From the NCBI RefSeq assembly GCF_900129315.1, contig NZ_FQUS01000003.1:1-64000 (forward strand): a DNA stretch of 64,000 nt. Reading direction: 5' to 3'. Below are positions 59,453-64,000 of the stretch, in pieces. Below the pieces are notes generated by a model. The model was given only the letters and a program-made list of their open reading frames with translations. It was not told where the DNA came from and searched no databases. The DNA is from Fodinibius roseus (GTDB taxonomy: Bacteria > Bacteroidota > Rhodothermia > Balneolales > Balneolaceae). The position numbers and the translations under genes were made by a program. Position 1 is the first letter of the stretch; every line of letters starts with the position of its first letter.

Positions 59453-60640
59453 TCACTCTTCATCCGGTCCGCCCATCAGGGGTTCATTCATTGCCCGTAT
59501 GCTGGCATTGGGCAGGCCTTCGGGATAATTTTTTTTACAGATATTCAGGACCTTGATAACCATGGCAAGATGCAGTTGTTTGGAATCTTCATAAAATTCC
59601 TGCGCCTCGCTACTCAGCTTTGGTTTGCCGTGCAGCGGCTTGTCGCTTACACAGAGCAGCGTAGCATTGGGTATACGATAGCGATAGCCGTTGGTGGCGA
59701 CAGTAGCTGATTCCATATCCACCGCGATACTTCGACTCATATGGATTTGTTCGACCGTGCGCCGTTTCATGAATTCCCAATTGCGGTTGGCGGTCGTAAA
59801 GATCGTGCCCATCCGGTGGTTGCGGCCGTAGGAATCAAGGACCTCTTTCAGGTAGACATTCAGCAAATAATTCGGTGTAATCGGAATATTGAGGGGCAGT
59901 ATCTCGTCCAGCACGCCGTCGTTCCGCATAAAGCCGGTAGCAAGCACAAAGTCGCCGATATCCTGGTGGTTGCGCAGCCCCCCGCAGTGGCCGACCATGA
60001 TCATGGCATCGGGACGTAGTACGGCTACATGGTCGGTGACGGTTTTGGCATTGGCCGGACCCACGCCGATGTTAACCAAAGATATACCTTTGTTATCAGC
60101 TAATTTGTGATGGTAGGCAGGCATCTGAACCCCGCTGCGGCGGGGCTTGGCACAGCCGGGAAATTTGTCCTGGAAAACCTGGACATGCATGTCGTAATTG
60201 GTAAACAAAATATAGCGCTGGAAGTCCTCGGGCCTGGTGCCGGTGTAATGTTCCAGTCGGTTAAGCGATATCTCAATGCGCTCGGGACTGAACAAAAAGA
60301 GTTTCTTCTGAGTAATATCCCAGTCATCCTCATCGGTATTGTCCAGTAACGCAGGATCATTCATCGACAGCCGGTCGCGTGAGGGGATGATACTGATTTC
60401 GGCTCCCTTTTGCGCCAGCTTCTTAAGCTCACGCAGCAGGTACCATCGATAGGATTTCGGGCGCGCTATTTCTCCCGTGATAACAGGATTATGTTTGGAC
60501 CACGATCGTTTGACCAGTACATTCGGGTATTCACCATTCTCATAAATCGATTCCATGATATCGCAAGCCTTTTCAACCTGGTCGTTGATTTCCGATTCTG
60601 AATGGGTATCTTCGGATTGGAATTTAAATCGGTCAGTCAT
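59453..60640 (-). CDS. amn: AMP nucleosidase
   Basis: The enzyme hydrolyses AMP to adenine and ribose 5-phosphate. At 395 residues it is shorter than the 484-residue E. coli protein, mainly in the N-terminal regulatory part. The C-terminal nucleoside-phosphorylase fold has VNIGVGPANAKTVTDHVAVLRPDAMIMVGHCGGLR and the base-binding VDMESATVATNGY. It is divergent from the NUDIX gene with only 14 bp between start codons, so the two promoters must lie in the opposite genes. Confidence 0.93.
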   Translation of the reverse strand: MTDRFKFQSEDTHSESEINDQVEKACDIMESIYENGEYPNVLVKRSWSKHNPVITGEIARPKSYRWYLLRELKKLAQKGAEISIIPSRDRLSMNDPALLDNTDEDDWDITQKKLFLFSPERIEISLNRLEHYTGTRPEDFQRYILFTNYDMHVQVFQDKFPGCAKPRRSGVQMPAYHHKLADNKGISLVNIGVGPANAKTVTDHVAVLRPDAMIMVGHCGGLRNHQDIGDFVLATGFMRNDGVLDEILPLNIPITPNYLLNVYLKEVLDSYGRNHRMGTIFTTANRNWEFMKRRTVEQIHMSRSIAVDMESATVATNGYRYRIPNATLLCVSDKPLHGKPKLSSEAQEFYEDSKQLHLAMVIKVLNICKKNYPEGLPNASIRAMNEPLMGGPDEE

Positions 60641-60654
60641 AAATATTGAGCTTT

Positions 60655-61224
60655 ATGAATAAAAAGTCGTTTCAGTTTACGATCGAGCCCTGGTCGGTAG
60701 CATATGAAAATAAGGAATATCAGACACCAATATTCAATCTTTTGCAACGGAAAATGATATTGGAGACGGAGGAGGAGCAAAATGAGGGTGATTTTTATGT
60801 TCTGCAGGCGCCCGAATGGGTTAATGTGATGCCGGTTACTCCGAATCGAGAAGTTGTTTTGGTAGAGCAGTATCGGTATGGCATAGAACAACCTACCCTT
60901 GAAATTCCGGGCGGTGTGGTGGACCCGGGAGAGCATCCGGATGATACGGCTGCACGTGAGCTCCTGGAGGAGACCGGCTACCGGTCGGACCGCTGGAGCA
61001 GCCTGGGGAAGGTGAGTTCAAATCCCGCCATGATGGATAATTTTACCCATCTCTACCTGGCGACCGAATGCGAATACGAGCAGGCGCAACGACCCGACGA
61101 GCATGAACGCATACACGTCCATTTGATGCCGTTAGACTCTTTTCTGGAGTATGTAGCGGAGGGAACCATCCATCACAGTATTGTGGTGGCTGCCGTAGCG
61201 AAGTATTTGCTAAAGGAGAGGTGA
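60655..61224 (+). CDS. NUDIX hydrolase (ADP-ribose pyrophosphatase-like)
   Basis: A 189-residue protein with the NUDIX box GGVVDPGEHPDDTAARELLEETGY. The N-terminal strand region and APEWVNVMPVTPNREVVLVEQYRYG fit the ADP-ribose/GDP-mannose pyrophosphatase group, which would split ADP-ribose to AMP and ribose 5-phosphate. The AMP would then be a substrate of the divergent AMP nucleosidase. The start is taken as ATG 60655; a TTG at 60646 adds three residues. Substrate not proven. Confidence 0.88.
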   Translation: MNKKSFQFTIEPWSVAYENKEYQTPIFNLLQRKMILETEEEQNEGDFYVLQAPEWVNVMPVTPNREVVLVEQYRYGIEQPTLEIPGGVVDPGEHPDDTAARELLEETGYRSDRWSSLGKVSSNPAMMDNFTHLYLATECEYEQAQRPDEHERIHVHLMPLDSFLEYVAEGTIHHSIVVAAVAKYLLKER

Positions 61225-61474
61225 GACATGAGGCTAAGAGGGTAAGGAAAGGCAAAAAGGGAAGAGGACCTTGTTTTCTCTTCTCGTTTTTTTGTCCGGA
61301 GTCCTTCATCCAATCTTCAAGTTGGAGTCTTACCTTCGATCATCCAAAGATTTATTGCAGTGTCTGGGTAATCACGTTATTATACAACGACGGGAACGAA
61401 TGGCACTGCGCGCACAAATGAAGTATGCCAGTGAACTTCTTTTTGATTTGGTAATTATTAAACAAGCGTCACTT

Positions 61475-61948
61475 ATGATTGAAACAGGCACGAAAATAGC
61501 CACTGATTTTTCGCTCGACATCGTCAGGGATGGCGAAGAACAAACCGTAACGTTTTCCGAATTGCTGGATCGTCCCACTATAGTTTCTGTATATATGCGG
61601 AACAATACCTCGGGATGTGATAAACAGAATAAAAGCCTGGCTGAAGAAGCCGATTGGTTCGATGAGCGGGGATATAACCTGGTCGCTGTCAGCAAAGACA
61701 GTTGCGGGTCGCATAAAAACTATGCGGAAAAACTGGGCATCAACTATGTGCTGGCGTCCGACCCGGAGTATAAATTTGCCGAGGCTACCGATTCGATCGT
61801 TGAAAAAAATATGTTTGGTAATACGTATGAAGCACCCACGCGCTCGGCTTATCTTATTGATACCGACGCCACTGTTCAGGGCATCATAAAAAAAGTAAAT
61901 ACTAAAGATCATGCCTCAGAGTTAAAGGATATGATCCAAAATTTGTAG
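61475..61948 (+). CDS. Peroxiredoxin (AhpC/TSA, BCP-like)
   Basis: A 157-residue thioredoxin-fold peroxidase-type protein. The motif MRNNTSGCDKQN puts the probable peroxidatic Cys at 48, but the usual TPGCT is changed to TSGCD. A second Cys at 77 (SKDSCGSH) could resolve it. The frame extends 68 codons upstream, but the family begins near MIETGTKIATDFSL, so the ATG at 61475 is chosen. It ends 12 bp before topA. Confidence 0.8.
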   Translation: MIETGTKIATDFSLDIVRDGEEQTVTFSELLDRPTIVSVYMRNNTSGCDKQNKSLAEEADWFDERGYNLVAVSKDSCGSHKNYAEKLGINYVLASDPEYKFAEATDSIVEKNMFGNTYEAPTRSAYLIDTDATVQGIIKKVNTKDHASELKDMIQNL

Positions 61949-61960
61949 AACACAAAGTAT

Positions 61961-64000
61961 ATGAAGTCTCTTGTAATTGTAGAGTCCCCCACAAAAATTA
62001 AAACGCTCCAAAAGTATCTGCCGAAAGATTACGTTATCGATTCATCGATGGGACATATCCGTGATCTGCCGGCCAATGCCAAAGAGGTGCCCAAAAGATT
62101 CAAGGGCGAGGACTGGGCCAACCTGGGTGTAAATACCGATGATGATTTTGATCCCCTGTATGTGATCCCGTCCAGCAAGAAGAAGGTGGTCAGGCGGTTG
62201 AAAAAAGCGCTGAAGGAGGCGGACGAGCTTATCCTGGCGACGGATGAAGACCGCGAAGGGGAAGCGATATCATGGCATTTGACGGAGATACTGGAACCCA
62301 AGGTGCCGGTCAAGCGAATGGTGTTCCGGGAGATTACGAAAGAAGCAATTCAGGAGGCCTTGAATCATTTTCGTGATATCGATATTAACCTGGTGAATGC
62401 GCAGGAGGCCCGTCGCATTATCGACCGCCTGGCCGGCTATACCATTTCGCCGCTGCTCTGGAAAAAAATTGCCCCCGGACTTTCGGCGGGACGCGTGCAG
62501 TCGGTGGCTGTTCGTTTTCTGGTGGAGCGCGAGCGAGAGCGCATGAAATTCCGCACGGCCCGATACTGGGACTTAAAAGCAACGCTTCACAAGGTGGATG
62601 ATGAGTCGGCTTTTGAAGCCGACCTGACGCACCTGGATGGCAAACGCCTGGCATCGGGAAAGGATTTTGACGAAAATACCGGGAAGCTGAAGAAACCGAA
62701 GAAAGTCGTACTGCTGGATGATAAGTCGGCTTCCGAGCTGCGCGACAACCTGGTGGATGCCGAATGGAAGGTTTCGGAAGTCAAGAAAAATCGAAAGAAA
62801 CGCAATCCTTCTCCTGCTTTTATCACCTCTACGCTTCAGCAGGAAGCCAACCGCAAACTTAATTTCTCGGCCAAGCAGACCATGGGTGTCGCCCAGAAGC
62901 TGTATGAGAATGGTTATATAACCTATATGCGTACCGACTCGGCGCGGCTGTCGGGACAGGCTATCAACGCGGCCCGAAGTGCGGTAAAAGAGGAATACGG
63001 CGATGAATATCTTTTTGAGCGGGTCCGTAATTACGGTGGAAGCTCAAAAGGAGCGCAGGAAGCCCACGAGGCCATACGTCCCGCCGGAAGCAGCTTCCGG
63101 AAACCGGAAGCTGCAGGTTTGCGCGGAGCCCAGTTCAAACTGTATGACCTGATCTGGAAGCGAACCATTGCCACCCAGATGGCCCGGGCCGAACTGGAAT
63201 TTACAAACGTTACAATCGAGGCCAAAGCGAATGGCAGGGTGGCCGAATTCAAAACAAGCGGCAAGAAAATTATTTTCCCGGGTTTTTTCCGGGCGTATGT
63301 GGAGGGGAGTGACGATCCCGATGCGGCGCTTGAAAATCAGGAGCGATTCCTTCCCGGCTTGAACGAGGGCGAAGAGGTGGAAGAGGAGGGTATAGAGCCT
63401 ATTTCTCACGAAACCAAGCCGCCGGCGCGATTTACGGAGGCGACACTGGTGAAAGAACTGGAAAAACGCGGTGTCGGTCGTCCCAGCACCTATGCCTCAA
63501 TTATCAGTACCGTTCAGAACCGAGGGTATGTGGAGGCCGATGGGAAGACGCTTGTTCCTACCTTTACGGCTTTTGCTGTTACGGAACTGCTGGAAAAGAA
63601 TCTCCACGACCTTGTGGACAGTGATTTTACTTCGGAGATGGAAGCTAAACTGGATGAAATCGCCCGTGGAAAGCTGGACATTAATGATTATTTAAGCACG
63701 TACTATAAAGGGGAGGAGGGACTTAAAGCGAAGGTCGATGAGCAGGAGGATAAGATAGACCCCAAAGAAGCGCGGCACCTTGATCTGCCCCTGCCGGATC
63801 TGAACGGTATAAAGGTATTTGTAGGACGGTATGGACCGTACCTGAAAAAGGAGACGAATGGCGAGGAACTGACAACTTCGATTCCTGACAGCTGGAAACC
63901 CAGCGACATCACGGTGGAAAAACTGGAAGAACTGGTTAAGGCGGAAGAAGAAGGTCCCAAGTCGATTGGCAATCACCCGGATACGGGGGAGCCCATCTTC
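61961..64000 (+). CDS. topA: DNA topoisomerase I (truncated by window end)
   Basis: The type IA enzyme that relaxes negative supercoils. The frame runs 680 codons to the window edge without a stop. The N-terminal Toprim domain (KSLVIVESPTKIKTL, then LATDEDREGEAISWH) is complete. The active Tyr is residue 322 in GYITYMRTDS, close to Tyr319 of E. coli. The GRPSTYASIISTVQNRGYV region is present, and a topo_C repeat (KVFVGRYGPYLKK) begins near the end. The remaining C-terminal repeats or zinc ribbons lie outside the window. Confidence 0.97.
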   Translation, partial: MKSLVIVESPTKIKTLQKYLPKDYVIDSSMGHIRDLPANAKEVPKRFKGEDWANLGVNTDDDFDPLYVIPSSKKKVVRRLKKALKEADELILATDEDREGEAISWHLTEILEPKVPVKRMVFREITKEAIQEALNHFRDIDINLVNAQEARRIIDRLAGYTISPLLWKKIAPGLSAGRVQSVAVRFLVERERERMKFRTARYWDLKATLHKVDDESAFEADLTHLDGKRLASGKDFDENTGKLKKPKKVVLLDDKSASELRDNLVDAEWKVSEVKKNRKKRNPSPAFITSTLQQEANRKLNFSAKQTMGVAQKLYENGYITYMRTDSARLSGQAINAARSAVKEEYGDEYLFERVRNYGGSSKGAQEAHEAIRPAGSSFRKPEAAGLRGAQFKLYDLIWKRTIATQMARAELEFTNVTIEAKANGRVAEFKTSGKKIIFPGFFRAYVEGSDDPDAALENQERFLPGLNEGEEVEEEGIEPISHETKPPARFTEATLVKELEKRGVGRPSTYASIISTVQNRGYVEADGKTLVPTFTAFAVTELLEKNLHDLVDSDFTSEMEAKLDEIARGKLDINDYLSTYYKGEEGLKAKVDEQEDKIDPKEARHLDLPLPDLNGIKVFVGRYGPYLKKETNGEELTTSIPDSWKPSDITVEKLEELVKAEEEGPKSIGNHPDTGEPIF

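Noticed and set aside
1-64000. CRISPR arrays, prophage genes, toxin-antitoxin pairs or restriction systems
   Set aside because: No regular direct repeats, phage structural genes or recognisable defence genes were seen in either strand.

Overview
The window looks like a chromosomal stretch of a member of the Bacteroidota/Balneolota/Rhodothermota assemblage, most likely a Balneolaceae-type marine or halophilic heterotroph. The clues are a SusC/SusD pair, a DUF5916 outer-membrane protein, a huge CRTAC1/ASPIC-type lipoprotein, a DUF4270 lipoprotein, a two-subunit methylmalonyl-CoA mutase with MeaB, a GT5-only glycogen synthase-like protein, and frequent starts without a clear Shine-Dalgarno sequence. 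The taxon is inferred from gene content only. No rRNA, tRNA, CRISPR array, prophage or complete transposon was seen.

Layout. 0-9 kb: c-di-AMP synthase CdaA, then a minus-strand propionate block (MutA, MutB, MeaB, patatin lipase) divergent from an acyl-CoA dehydrogenase. 9-15 kb: a tandem-PAS protein, SufE, a cold-shock protein and a fusion of an EndoQ-like PHP nuclease with a UvrD helicase. 15-29 kb: an accessory nutrient-uptake region with a DUF5916 barrel, an exported Gfo/Idh/MocA oxidoreductase, a LacI-type regulator, a 1253-residue VCBS/ASPIC lipoprotein and SusC/SusD. A perfect palindrome shared by two promoter regions may be the operator of the LacI protein. 29-45 kb: QueA, DinB, two paralogous small membrane proteins, a 2H phosphoesterase, glutamate dehydrogenase, GlgB, a ComA-like phosphosulfolactate synthase, GT5-only synthase, DUF4270 lipoprotein, an outer-membrane protein, a TPR protein and a compact Rho. 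45-64 kb: CutC, rhodanese, an apparent miaA-purS-clpS-purQ-lptB operon, dnaN with a DUF62 SAM hydrolase, a methyltransferase, argS, a small mobile four-helix-bundle gene, radC, a DnaQ-like nuclease with a cNMP/CBS/DUF294 protein, AMP nucleosidase divergent from a NUDIX hydrolase, a peroxiredoxin, and topA running off the end.

The most unusual signal is not a gene. Five intergenic sites (about 20.3, 31.3, 38.1, 44.0 and 56.3 kb) carry diverged copies of one 130-170 bp palindromic element with GCTTTGCAAAAC-like inverted ends and an inner stem. The paired positions of that inner stem change together between copies, so the fold itself appears to be conserved. A second small element, a four-helix-bundle (23S intervening-sequence protein) gene with 17-bp inverted ends, sits exactly on the stop codon of radC.
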